Assembly (NCBI GenBank): GCA_965229785.1
Contig: CBDDJS010000001.1
Location: 1,426,001-1,490,000, forward strand
DNA length: 64,000 nt
Source of the DNA: JAWPMT01 sp965229785
Lineage (GTDB): Bacteria > Bacteroidota > Bacteroidia > Cytophagales > Cyclobacteriaceae
Direction of reading: 5' to 3'
Position numbers and translations under genes: made by a program. The notes beneath the pieces were generated by a model. The model had not been told where the DNA came from. It saw only the letters and a program-made list of their open reading frames with translations, and did not search any database. Positions 16,186-24,750 of this stretch are shown piece by piece. Each line of letters opens with the position of its first letter. Position 1 is the stretch's first letter.

Positions 16186-18381
16186 TTATTGATTTCTATT
16201 GAATTTCCTCAGTATAACTGGTAAGAGTAGCCAATCGGTTATCAATGCGGTCAGTAAAGCGATACAGAGAAAGAATCCAAGGTAATACGTGCCACCGAAT
16301 CCGGAGAACAAGAAAAGACTGAATCCAGCTACCAGCGTGATGGTGGTGTTGAGCATACCCCGCCCTGAAGTTTCCATTGTATACTGTAGTTTCTCTTCCG
16401 TTGTACCGACAGGTGAACGTTTGAAAGTGGCCAGAAAGTGAATGGTATCATCCACTACGATCCCAAATACCAACACAAAAATCAACGAGGTAGATAGTTG
16501 GATAGGAACCTCAAACAGGTACAACAGCAGACCGGTGATCAATAAAGGAACCACATTGGGCACCAGGGCAATCAGAGCCCACTTGATGGACTTGAAATAC
16601 ACACCAAATAAGAGTGAAACAAGCAATACGGCCCATCCTAAACTGGTAGCCATGGCGCTCGCCAACAAGTTGTGTGTTTGATCGATCAGGTGATTCGTTC
16701 CGGTTAATTTATATTTCATAATGTCCTGATTGATGTTATTGTCAACGAAAGCTTTCAGTTTCGCATTACGTTCATCTGTGTTGAGTGATCCATATTCTTT
16801 GATGTTCCCTGTGATTCTGGCTAGTTTCTCATCTTCACTGACCAGTTGAATGGCGGATCGTCGTTCAATTCGGCGAGCGAGTATCTGATCATGTCGGGAG
16901 ATGTGAACGAGGTTGTATTGACCATGCCGGGCATGCCGAGCGTATTTCATCAGCTGGGAAGGGGCCAATAGGTTGGCTACCGGATACTCATTTTGTAGAT
17001 AAGTTACGACCTTGGACATTTCAGATATCACCTTTGGATCCCATATGGTCTTTGATGAATCTGCGGGCCAAATGGCTATTTCATACGGTTTGGAACCTCC
17101 CAGTTGTTCATCAGAAAAAGAGAAACTTTCCAGCGTCCGGGCGTCTGGAGGCATGTCATGGAGTAAATAAGCATCTACTTCTAGTTGCATACAAGCCCAT
17201 AAGCCAATCATAATGAAGATAGAAAAGGCTGAAGTAATCAGTTTGGTGTATTTCCTGGTGAAGGCCAATATCCATTCCAGGTTTGCACCGCTTTTTTCCA
17301 GAGATGCTTTGCCTTTGAAGAAATAGGGCGCCAGGGCATACGTATGAATAAAAGCAAAAACTACACTGGCAGCGGCAACCCAACCCATATCCCGAATTAA
17401 TCCAACCGGTATCAGGAGCAAACTCATAAATCCAATGGCCGTAGTGATAGAGGTAAGAAAGGTGGGAGCCAGGACTTTATCGATGGCTCTCTCCATATTT
17501 CCAGTGGTTCTAAATGTCGAGATCAGATGAATGGTGTCGGAACAAGCGACAAACAATACAATGGGTGGCAGCAATGAGGTCATTATGGTAATAGGAACGC
17601 CAAGGGCAGCCATCAGACCAAAGGTCCATGCCAGACTCATAATACTGACTAAAAATGGAAATAATACGAGGCGAATATCCCGGCATATCCACCAAAGAAC
17701 GATCGCACAAATCATAAGGGACATGCCCAGAAAGAAGGCAAAATCTGTTTTTATAAAGCCCAAAAATTCCTTTTCTGCTGGTAATCTCCCTACTAAATAG
17801 TGTTTGTGATTTAATTGAGAGATGATCGGCCTGACCTTCTCCATGAATGCGTCGGATAAGGCGGCATCCAGAAAATGTTGGTGCTTGATCAGGATCACAA
17901 AAACTGTGGCATTTGAAAAGACCTGATTCAAATAGGGATCATTGGCAATGAACAAACTATCTGCTCTGACTTTTGACTCCACATTCAAAAGTGGGTAGGA
18001 TTGAACAACCGATGGACCTTTGATCAATTTTCTTAGGCTCAAAGGAGAATAGATGAATTCTACCTCGTCCAAACTGTCCAATTGCTGAATGATCTCAGTC
18101 ATTTCACTTAAAAAGTCCCATTGGTAAATGTTGCCATGAGCTGGGTTGACGATTACATTGAGATAATCATTGTCAAAACCAAATGCCTCAACATGGTTCT
18201 GGTAAAAGGCAAAATCTTCATTCTGGGCAAAGAGTGTTTCTAGTTCAAACTGGAATTGCAGCCGTGGAAGGAATATGCTCAATACAATGGTCAGTGCCAT
18301 GGTAGACATGAATATCTTATTCCTGTATTTCGGATCTAGAAGCTTTGAACTGATTTGTGAAGAGAAAGTCGGCCTGTTCAT
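16186..18381 (-). CDS. RND-superfamily exporter (MMPL/HAE3 type)
   Basis: The 731 aa membrane protein has the duplicated RND plan: TM1, periplasmic loop, five TM helices, then the same again. Conserved acidic residues lie in the TM4 and TM10 regions (ACSDTIHLI and FGIVVDDTIHFL). This fits the HAE3/MMPL group of predicted lipid or hopanoid exporters; the substrate is not known. An upstream in-frame start at 18522 would overlap the AraC gene and adds residues without membrane character, so the ATG at 18381, 37 bases after the AraC stop, is chosen. Bcp follows after 5 bp. Confidence 0.9.
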   Translation of the reverse strand: MNRPTFSSQISSKLLDPKYRNKIFMSTMALTIVLSIFLPRLQFQFELETLFAQNEDFAFYQNHVEAFGFDNDYLNVIVNPAHGNIYQWDFLSEMTEIIQQLDSLDEVEFIYSPLSLRKLIKGPSVVQSYPLLNVESKVRADSLFIANDPYLNQVFSNATVFVILIKHQHFLDAALSDAFMEKVRPIISQLNHKHYLVGRLPAEKEFLGFIKTDFAFFLGMSLMICAIVLWWICRDIRLVLFPFLVSIMSLAWTFGLMAALGVPITIMTSLLPPIVLFVACSDTIHLISTFRTTGNMERAIDKVLAPTFLTSITTAIGFMSLLLIPVGLIRDMGWVAAASVVFAFIHTYALAPYFFKGKASLEKSGANLEWILAFTRKYTKLITSAFSIFIMIGLWACMQLEVDAYLLHDMPPDARTLESFSFSDEQLGGSKPYEIAIWPADSSKTIWDPKVISEMSKVVTYLQNEYPVANLLAPSQLMKYARHARHGQYNLVHISRHDQILARRIERRSAIQLVSEDEKLARITGNIKEYGSLNTDERNAKLKAFVDNNINQDIMKYKLTGTNHLIDQTHNLLASAMATSLGWAVLLVSLLFGVYFKSIKWALIALVPNVVPLLITGLLLYLFEVPIQLSTSLIFVLVFGIVVDDTIHFLATFKRSPVGTTEEKLQYTMETSGRGMLNTTITLVAGFSLFLFSGFGGTYYLGFFLCIALLTALITDWLLLPVILRKFNRNQ

Positions 18382-18418
18382 TTGAGATGGAAAGGTAGCT
18401 CCAGATCCTGGAACGTCC

Positions 18419-19477
18419 CTACAAACCGGAACGTTTGATATAGTCGGAAGGTCGCATGCCAAATTCGTTTTTGAAAAACTTGTAGAAGGTCGTTTTTGAC
18501 TTAAAACCAGCTTGTCTTGCAATAGCTTCCATGGTCAGGGTTTCGTTAACACCTTTGTCCAGAAGAGATTTGGCTTCATTGACGCGGTATTTGTTTACTA
18601 GTTCATAAAATGAGACCCCAAGTTCCTGATTCAGCATGGTGGAAACCCGTTCTTCACTTGATTTCAGGATCACAGCAAGGTCATAGCGATTAAAATCCGG
18701 ATTGAGGTAGGCCTTGTTTCCTTCCAGTTTCTGCAACAATTCAATTGATAAAGGGTCATTTACGGTCTTTTCACTGACTGTAATTCCGTACTTTCCAGGT
18801 GCCATCAATTTTCGATATCCCAGGAAGAAATAGGCACAGAAATCCATTAGCCAAAATGTAAACTGTAACTCGAACGAAAGGAGTGAAGGTTGAATTAAAT
18901 CCAGCAGATAAAGGCCAAACCACCTAAACAATACGAAGACCAGATAGAAATAAGCAAAACGATAAAATGTATAGGCTTCATTCTTTTTGAGGTTGATCCC
19001 ACGAATGCTTCGGAATATTTGAAAAAGGCAAAAAGCGCTAAATGAAAGACCTATTCCTTCATAGAGAAAAAAGACAGGACGATCATCCAATGGGAAAGCA
19101 TATCCCATATTTACCGACAAAAAGTAAACCCAGCGTCCCAATTGAAACACAGCATCAATCAACCCCGGTAATAAAAATAACCCGTCCCTTCCTCGGAGGT
19201 TAATAGGATTACCAGTAATGGACCGGGTAAATAAGTAGGTTAGTGCCGGGAGAAAATACAAAGAAGGCACCCAAAACATAGGGATTCCCAATTGGTACGA
19301 AATGGATGCAAATACGGTCCAGTTACCAATATAGCATGTGTATCCAACAATGAACCACCCTAAAATCTTTGATGGTAGTTTGAACTTTTCCGGCAGACCG
19401 GATAAGGTCATCAGAAGAATAATACCATTGACAAGTCCAATGAAAATGACAATTTGATAGACATTGAAGAAAGGCAT
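18419..19477 (-). CDS. AraC-family regulator with seven-helix membrane N-terminus
   Basis: The 352 aa protein has seven hydrophobic helices in residues 1-220 and an AraC-type double helix-turn-helix from about 250 to the end (LAVILKSSEERVSTMLNQE, then MEAIARQAGFKSKTTFYKFFKNEFGMRPSDY). This is a membrane-embedded one-component regulator known in Bacteroidota. It is first in a minus-strand run with the RND exporter, bcp and probably ytoQ. It probably senses a membrane or envelope signal and controls that run. The start is ATG and the promoter is shared with the divergent gene at 19573. Confidence 0.9.
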   Translation of the reverse strand: MPFFNVYQIVIFIGLVNGIILLMTLSGLPEKFKLPSKILGWFIVGYTCYIGNWTVFASISYQLGIPMFWVPSLYFLPALTYLFTRSITGNPINLRGRDGLFLLPGLIDAVFQLGRWVYFLSVNMGYAFPLDDRPVFFLYEGIGLSFSAFCLFQIFRSIRGINLKKNEAYTFYRFAYFYLVFVLFRWFGLYLLDLIQPSLLSFELQFTFWLMDFCAYFFLGYRKLMAPGKYGITVSEKTVNDPLSIELLQKLEGNKAYLNPDFNRYDLAVILKSSEERVSTMLNQELGVSFYELVNKYRVNEAKSLLDKGVNETLTMEAIARQAGFKSKTTFYKFFKNEFGMRPSDYIKRSGL

Positions 19478-19572
19478 TTATTCTGTTCATTTGAATGTAA
19501 GTGAACAAAATAACGGTAAAATTCTAAGACGATAATGACAGCTTTGTCCTGACAATATGAAAAGTCCGATAA

Positions 19573-20775
19573 GTGAAACAGATACGAAACTTTAGCCTGC
19601 TGGTAACTCTTTTTTTCAGTCATAGTCTCCAGGCACAACAACAACTAACGCCTGAACTTCTTGAAGCGAATTGTGTTCGGTTTTCATTGAATGATCAGGG
19701 TTCCTTGCCACAGGACTCATGGGCACAATGGCAAGAGTGGATCTCAGGGAATCAATTTGTTGGGTTAGCAGAGGTGCATAACTCTGCTCAACTCAGCTAT
19801 TTTACCAAAGCACTCTTACCCGTTCTGAGGGAAGATGGGTTCCAACATTTTGCCCTGGAAATAGGTCCTCATTCCGCCTCGATACTGGAAGATATCTCTG
19901 CTATTCCTGCTGAGGTTGGTTCTAATATTCGGGCTTATAATAGGATGTATGGTAATAAGCGAAAGACACCCTTTGTCTTTGTTGATAAGCAAGAGGACAT
20001 AGCTTTCGTCGAACAGGCAGCATTGTTGGATTTTAAGTTTTGGGGGCTGGATCAGGAATTTGCTTTTTCTTACGAAATGCACCTTGATAACCTCCAGAAT
20101 CTTATTTCACAGCCCTCTAACGAGCTCAAGAAAGCTTATCAAGACGCTAAGGAATTGGTGCGTAAAAACATCTTGAAAAGGAAAGTAAATGGCGAGCCTA
20201 CCTATTGTTGGTACTTAAGTGACCCGGTCATTGCGAAGTACTTTGAACAGTTAGAAAATGAACCGAAGGCTCAGAAAGTCATTGAAGATCTGAAAGAAAG
20301 CTGGGATATTTATTGCAAGTCGGCTACCGGTCAGGGGAGCAATCAACAACGGGCCAATTATATGAAAGCCAATTTTGAGTCTTACTACAAGGATACCGAA
20401 CAGAAAAGGCCCAAAGTGTTTTTAAAACTGGGGGGTGTCCATTTAACGCATGGCCGTTCCCAGTTTCGAGTAGAGGATATAGGCAAATTCCTGACGGACA
20501 GGGTAGCTAATGAGGAACAGGGCTTTCTTTCCATCCGACACTTGATTGCTTATCGCAACGGAAAAAGTAACGTAGGAAAGAAAGGATGGTTAGGTACCTC
20601 TCTATTTCTGGAAATCGGTTCAAAGGAACAATGGACCGCCGTTGATTTACGCCCTTTTCGGAAAATGCTGGAAGCAGGAACACTACAGACGTCTGAAGGC
20701 ATCGCTTTCGAACTTAGAAGCTACGATATCCTGCTAATCTCTCCGGATGATCAATACCCGAAGGTCAATTACTGA
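19573..20775 (+). CDS. Secreted protein of the erythromycin-esterase/ChaN-like superfamily
   Basis: The 400 aa product has a signal peptide (SLLVTLFFSHSLQAQ). The mature part includes FVGLAEVHNSAQLSYFTKALLPVL and HFALEIGPHSA, and later KVFLKLGGVHLTHG. This pattern of G-x-x-E-x-H followed by an acidic residue and a late H-x-x-H-G region resembles the Ere/ChaN/TIKI fold with a metal- or haem-binding centre. Macrolide esterase activity is not implied. The start is GTG 19573, because the ATG at 19557 is out of frame and soon stops. It is followed by a strong terminator inside the convergent acyltransferase gene. Confidence 0.65.
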   Translation: MKQIRNFSLLVTLFFSHSLQAQQQLTPELLEANCVRFSLNDQGSLPQDSWAQWQEWISGNQFVGLAEVHNSAQLSYFTKALLPVLREDGFQHFALEIGPHSASILEDISAIPAEVGSNIRAYNRMYGNKRKTPFVFVDKQEDIAFVEQAALLDFKFWGLDQEFAFSYEMHLDNLQNLISQPSNELKKAYQDAKELVRKNILKRKVNGEPTYCWYLSDPVIAKYFEQLENEPKAQKVIEDLKESWDIYCKSATGQGSNQQRANYMKANFESYYKDTEQKRPKVFLKLGGVHLTHGRSQFRVEDIGKFLTDRVANEEQGFLSIRHLIAYRNGKSNVGKKGWLGTSLFLEIGSKEQWTAVDLRPFRKMLEAGTLQTSEGIAFELRSYDILLISPDDQYPKVNY

Positions 20776-20794
20776 GTGCTGTTAACGCGCGCAT

Positions 20795-21907
20795 TCATTT
20801 AGTTTTGGTTAAAACGGAAGTTGGGGCATTCCATGAATGCCCTTTTTTATTTTGCTTCAATCCAATTAGAGGGCGTAGCAAGTTGATCTTGCGTAACCCT
20901 AGCTCATAGACCAACAAACAACCTCCAAATGTAAAGATCAGCATCAGGCCAAACTTTATGTTGACATCCAGCGATAAAGGAAATATCCAGAGTGCTCCCA
21001 GATACAGAATGATCATGTGAATGATGTAAATTGGGTACGCCGCTTCACTTAGGTAACTCAGTGTTGAACTTGCCCGATTAAGATACTTGTATCCAAGTCC
21101 AAGCACAGCATAGATCCATAGGCACGATTCAATAGACATGAGAAAATCGGGAGTACGCAACTCAAAATAGAATACGCGGATCAAGTAGATCACGAAAGCA
21201 AGTATCAGGCTTAACCATCGAAATCCAGATACGTTTTTCCAGAATCCTTCTCCAGCAAAGGCCACCAGGAATCCAATGATGAAGGCAACCATTCCCAACC
21301 AGAACCCATGCCATGTCATGGCATACAATTCGAAACTCTCGGGGTGGATAAGCGCTGCCTCAAGAATGAATGGAATCATCAGCGCGATCAGACTCATAGG
21401 ATGATTGATGACTGCTTTTAAGCTTTGCACCCATTTTTTGTCAGCATTGTTCTTGATCATAAAGAACAATGGAGAAAACAGCAAAACATAAATAAATATG
21501 TTGCCGAGAAACCAGACATGGCCAGGGTTTGGTAGGTACATAACAGGTTGTGAATAATAAAACTGCCAAAGGTTCTGGTGAAGCGGCACCCAGAGAAAGA
21601 CACCTACCAGAAAGGGAAGAAATATCCTTGCGGTCCTTTCTTTGATCAGTGCTTTCCAATCCCGGCGTTGCAGTGCAAACCATACGCCCATACCCGAAAC
21701 CAGAAACAGGAATGGGATTCTCCAGATGTTTAACATAGACATCAGTATCCATAAAGGCTCATTGAATTCATCATTTTGAATGAAGCGGATAAGTGCTCCC
21801 CAGGGCTGGAATCCGATGGATACATGATAGACCAGCAGCAAACCAATAGCAATGACACGAAGCCAGTCAATATCATGTCTTCTTTCTAGTGTGTTTGAAA
21901 CTTCCAT
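20795..21907 (-). CDS. Acyltransferase 3 family membrane protein
   Basis: The 370 aa protein starts RRHDIDWLRVIAIGLLLVYHVSIGF, the hallmark of acyltransferase 3/OpgC-like enzymes, with the probable catalytic His in VYHVS. About ten membrane helices follow. These enzymes move acyl groups onto sugars or glycans of the envelope. No polysaccharide cluster is nearby to name a substrate. It lies 7 bp after the ankyrin lipoprotein gene. The last 16 residues are coded by the sequence that forms the neighbour's terminator on the other strand, so the C-terminal tail is probably not constrained. Confidence 0.9.
   Translation of the reverse strand: MEVSNTLERRHDIDWLRVIAIGLLLVYHVSIGFQPWGALIRFIQNDEFNEPLWILMSMLNIWRIPFLFLVSGMGVWFALQRRDWKALIKERTARIFLPFLVGVFLWVPLHQNLWQFYYSQPVMYLPNPGHVWFLGNIFIYVLLFSPLFFMIKNNADKKWVQSLKAVINHPMSLIALMIPFILEAALIHPESFELYAMTWHGFWLGMVAFIIGFLVAFAGEGFWKNVSGFRWLSLILAFVIYLIRVFYFELRTPDFLMSIESCLWIYAVLGLGYKYLNRASSTLSYLSEAAYPIYIIHMIILYLGALWIFPLSLDVNIKFGLMLIFTFGGCLLVYELGLRKINLLRPLIGLKQNKKGHSWNAPTSVLTKTK
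20824..20848 (+). terminator. Strong intrinsic terminator inside the acyltransferase coding end
   Basis: GGGCATTC-CAT-GAATGCCC is an 8-bp perfect stem followed by six Ts on the plus strand. It serves the secreted-protein gene ending at 20775 while being read as codons of the convergent acyltransferase on the minus strand. Confidence 0.85.
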
Positions 21908-21914
21908 GATTCAA

Positions 21915-22472
21915 TTATTGAGGAGATAACATTGCAGCGACAACCGGACGATTCTCCTTAAGGAAGTCATAATTGAGCTTAAACCCCAGCGGGCCAAGGT
22001 CCCGGCTGAGTTGGTCATAAATGGGTTTTACCATCTCAAAAGGTGCCTGCATAGATTGCAATGGCGTACTTCCGAAAGCATTGGTCAATTGGCGATCAGC
22101 TCCCTTTGAAAGGAGTACTTCAACTACCTCTATTCGACATAAAAAAGCGGCAGTATGTAGGGGAGTAGAGCCATCCGCTGCGGTAGCATGAATATCTGCA
22201 CCGGCAGCAATAAGCACTTTAGCAATAGCTGTCTTATTAAAGGTGATGGCAATGTTTAGTGGAGTTGATCCAAACTGATCTTTTTCATTAAGATCTGAGC
22301 CGGCATTGATGTGTTGTTTCACGGCTTTCTCGTTGCCCATAAAAGCAGCTTCATGAATGGATTGAGTGGGAGGTTTTACCGTATGCTGTATCGGTGTGTC
22401 AGTATTGTTTTGGCAAGCACCCAGTAGTACCATCAATACGAGTACGAACATTTGCTTTATTGAACTTTGCAT
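21915..22472 (-). CDS. Ankyrin-repeat lipoprotein
   Basis: From ATG 22472 the 185 aa product has a lipoprotein signal (MFVLVLMVLLGAC) and about four ankyrin repeats, with DLNEKDQFGSTPLNIAI, DIHATAADGSTPLHTAA and DRQLTNAFGSTPLQS units. It probably binds protein partners in the envelope. A longer frame from a TTG at 22538 adds residues that would hide the signal peptide, so it is rejected. It is 7 bp upstream of the acyltransferase gene in the same transcript and is divergent from the AraC-TPR regulator. Confidence 0.85.
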   Translation of the reverse strand: MQSSIKQMFVLVLMVLLGACQNNTDTPIQHTVKPPTQSIHEAAFMGNEKAVKQHINAGSDLNEKDQFGSTPLNIAITFNKTAIAKVLIAAGADIHATAADGSTPLHTAAFLCRIEVVEVLLSKGADRQLTNAFGSTPLQSMQAPFEMVKPIYDQLSRDLGPLGFKLNYDFLKENRPVVAAMLSPQ

Positions 22473-22577
22473 GACTTTTTTAATTATGTTTTCGTTTTGG
22501 CAAAGCTCTTTTGAGGGTGAGAGGCACACTAAATACACATGCAGCCTTAAATATCAAACATCGATCATGGATGTTAC

Positions 22578-22610
22578 TTATGATGCAATCGTGTAATTTA
22601 TGATGCAATC
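22578..22610. promoter_or_regulatory. Tandem 13-bp direct repeat between divergent genes
   Basis: TTATGATGCAATC occurs at 22578-22590 and 22598-22610, a 20-bp period (about two helical turns). This suits an AraC-type regulator binding as a dimer to direct repeats, and the AraC-domain gene starts 88 bp downstream at 22699. Confidence 0.6.
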
Positions 22611-22698
22611 ACTCTGGAAATGGCCCTGAAAAATGTAGTGAGGGCACATATGATCTGCTGGAAGTTCCCTAAGATTGTACCCTTAAGCATAACAGTTC

Positions 22699-24750
22699 GT
22701 GTCCGATTTTCTTGACGTCAAAAATGAATTCCTGGAAAAGGTGGTGGCTCAAATAGAAGCTAACCTCGGAGACGAACAATTCGGAGTGACGGAATTGGCG
22801 GACTTGATGAACATGAGCCGGTCCAGCCTACTTCGCAAAGTTCAAAAGTTCACAGACCAATCCGTGAGCGTGCTCATTCGTAATGTTCGGCTCCATCATG
22901 CCAGAACATATTTGAAAGATGAAACAATGACTGTTTCGGAAATTGCTTTTAAAGTAGGCTTCAGTAGCAATTCATATTTCATTAAATGTTACAAAGAAAG
23001 ATATGGTCATTCACCCGGAGAAGAACGTAAACAAGTAGTATTCCAGGAACCCAAAGAAGAGCAACCCGATGGCATTCAGCATCATAAATTAATATTTGCA
23101 GGATTTGTTGCTCTGCTCTTGATCCTTGGAAGTTTTGGGTGGCTTACGCAATCAGGAAACAGGGTAACCCCGGTTAAATCCATTGCTGTATTACCTTTTA
23201 TCAATGACAGTCAGGACAGTAGCAACGTCTACATCATTAATGGGATGATGGAAACGGTATTGAACAATTTACAGAAGATCGAAGACCTGAGGGTGGTGAG
23301 CCGAACTTCTGTAGAACCTTATCGAAAATTGACTCGAAGTATTCCTGAAATCGCTGATGACCTGGAAGTATATTATATACTTGAAGGGAGTGGTCAAAAA
23401 GTGGGCAACCAAATCTTACTGACCGTACAACTGATCGAAGGGGAAAGCGATAGCCATATTTGGTCAAAACAGTACCAGCGTACTACCCAAAATATCTTTG
23501 ACCTGCAAGCTGAGGTAGCGGCAGACATTGCTGCTGAGATTGAGGTGATCATTACGCCGGAAGAACAACAGCGCATGAATGTCCCTCCAACCAGACACCC
23601 ACTCGCATTTGATCATTACCTTAAAGGGGTAGCCTTTACCCGGATAGAGACATTTGAATCGCTTGACAGTGCTATCAACCAATTTAAACAAGCCATCACA
23701 TACGATTCCGAATTTGCGGTTGCACATGCGTATATCGCCATTTGTTATTACTACCTGGATATTTTCAAGCGTAACAAACAATATGCCGAGGAGATCAATA
23801 TTTATGCAGACAGGGCCTTATTGCTGGATCCAGAATCAGGAATTTGTGTGATCGCAAAGGGGATGTATTATATGCACGAGGCTCAATATGAGCGTGCGGC
23901 CACTTATTTTGAAAAAACCCTGGAGTACAACCCTAATTCTGCCGAAGCCAGTAACCTGCTCTCGTTGATTTACAATAGTTATTTGCCTAATACGCACAAA
24001 TACCTCAGATATGCATTGAAAGGAGCCAAGCTGGAGAAAACGGGCACAGATTCCGTAGCAACAGGATTTATCTATCTGCATTTGGCCAATGCCTTTATTC
24101 AAAATGGCTTTATCAGCGAAGCAGAACAAAGTGCCAGAACTTCTTTAAGCTATGATCCTGATAACCTGTATTCTGCATATGTTTTGGCTTACATCCTCCT
24201 GGCCAAAGATCGGGATGTTGAACGTACCAGAGATATGTTAAAGACCACCCTGCGAAAGGATACTTCCCGGCTGGATGTTATTCAGGAGGTGGCTAAGTTT
24301 TATTACGCCGTGGGAAGTTATGATTCTGCTTATTTCTACTATGATAAATTCTTGAATTTGAGGGATCTATATGGGATGAGCGTCTTCGAGGCAGAAGAAA
24401 TCAAAATCGCTTTTGTGCTGCGGCAACTCGGCCGTGATCAGGAATCCCAGGCTCACCTGGATCAATACCGTAACTATGTCGAAAATGACCAATCGATCTA
24501 CAAGGATCTTTTCTGGTTCAGTTACTATGCGGTTCTCGGCGACTCGGATGAAGCCATCAAACATCTGGAGTTGTTTTCACAACAAAATGGTTTTCAATAT
24601 TGGTTTGTCTTATTTCTGAGAGAGGATCCGATCTCCAGGTTAATTAGCTCACATCCTCAATTTGAAGTGTTAATCAATCGAATTGAAACCAGGTTCTGGT
24701 TATCTCATGATGAGCTTAAAAGGGAATTGACCAAAGAACAACTCCTCTAG
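22699..24750 (+). CDS. AraC-HTH / TM / TolB-like / TPR one-component regulator
   Basis: The 683 aa protein has an AraC-type DNA-binding domain (about 1-115, with VTELADLMNMSRSSLLRKVQ and VSEIAFKVGFSSNSYFIKCYKERYG). A single membrane helix follows (about 133-152), then a TolB/FlgO-like N-terminal domain (KSIAVLPFINDS, VVSRTSVEPYR, YYILEGSGQKVG) and about seven TPR units. It is CadC-like in order: cytoplasmic HTH, membrane anchor, periplasmic sensing domain. The GTG start gives an intact N-terminal helix. The stop codon abuts that of the convergent permease gene. Two direct repeats upstream may be its own sites. Confidence 0.9.
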   Translation: MSDFLDVKNEFLEKVVAQIEANLGDEQFGVTELADLMNMSRSSLLRKVQKFTDQSVSVLIRNVRLHHARTYLKDETMTVSEIAFKVGFSSNSYFIKCYKERYGHSPGEERKQVVFQEPKEEQPDGIQHHKLIFAGFVALLLILGSFGWLTQSGNRVTPVKSIAVLPFINDSQDSSNVYIINGMMETVLNNLQKIEDLRVVSRTSVEPYRKLTRSIPEIADDLEVYYILEGSGQKVGNQILLTVQLIEGESDSHIWSKQYQRTTQNIFDLQAEVAADIAAEIEVIITPEEQQRMNVPPTRHPLAFDHYLKGVAFTRIETFESLDSAINQFKQAITYDSEFAVAHAYIAICYYYLDIFKRNKQYAEEINIYADRALLLDPESGICVIAKGMYYMHEAQYERAATYFEKTLEYNPNSAEASNLLSLIYNSYLPNTHKYLRYALKGAKLEKTGTDSVATGFIYLHLANAFIQNGFISEAEQSARTSLSYDPDNLYSAYVLAYILLAKDRDVERTRDMLKTTLRKDTSRLDVIQEVAKFYYAVGSYDSAYFYYDKFLNLRDLYGMSVFEAEEIKIAFVLRQLGRDQESQAHLDQYRNYVENDQSIYKDLFWFSYYAVLGDSDEAIKHLELFSQQNGFQYWFVLFLREDPISRLISSHPQFEVLINRIETRFWLSHDELKRELTKEQLL

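Noticed and set aside
22480..22698. CRISPR-like reading of the two 13-bp repeats
   Set aside because: Only two units, a 7-bp spacer and no cas genes; operator repeats fit better.
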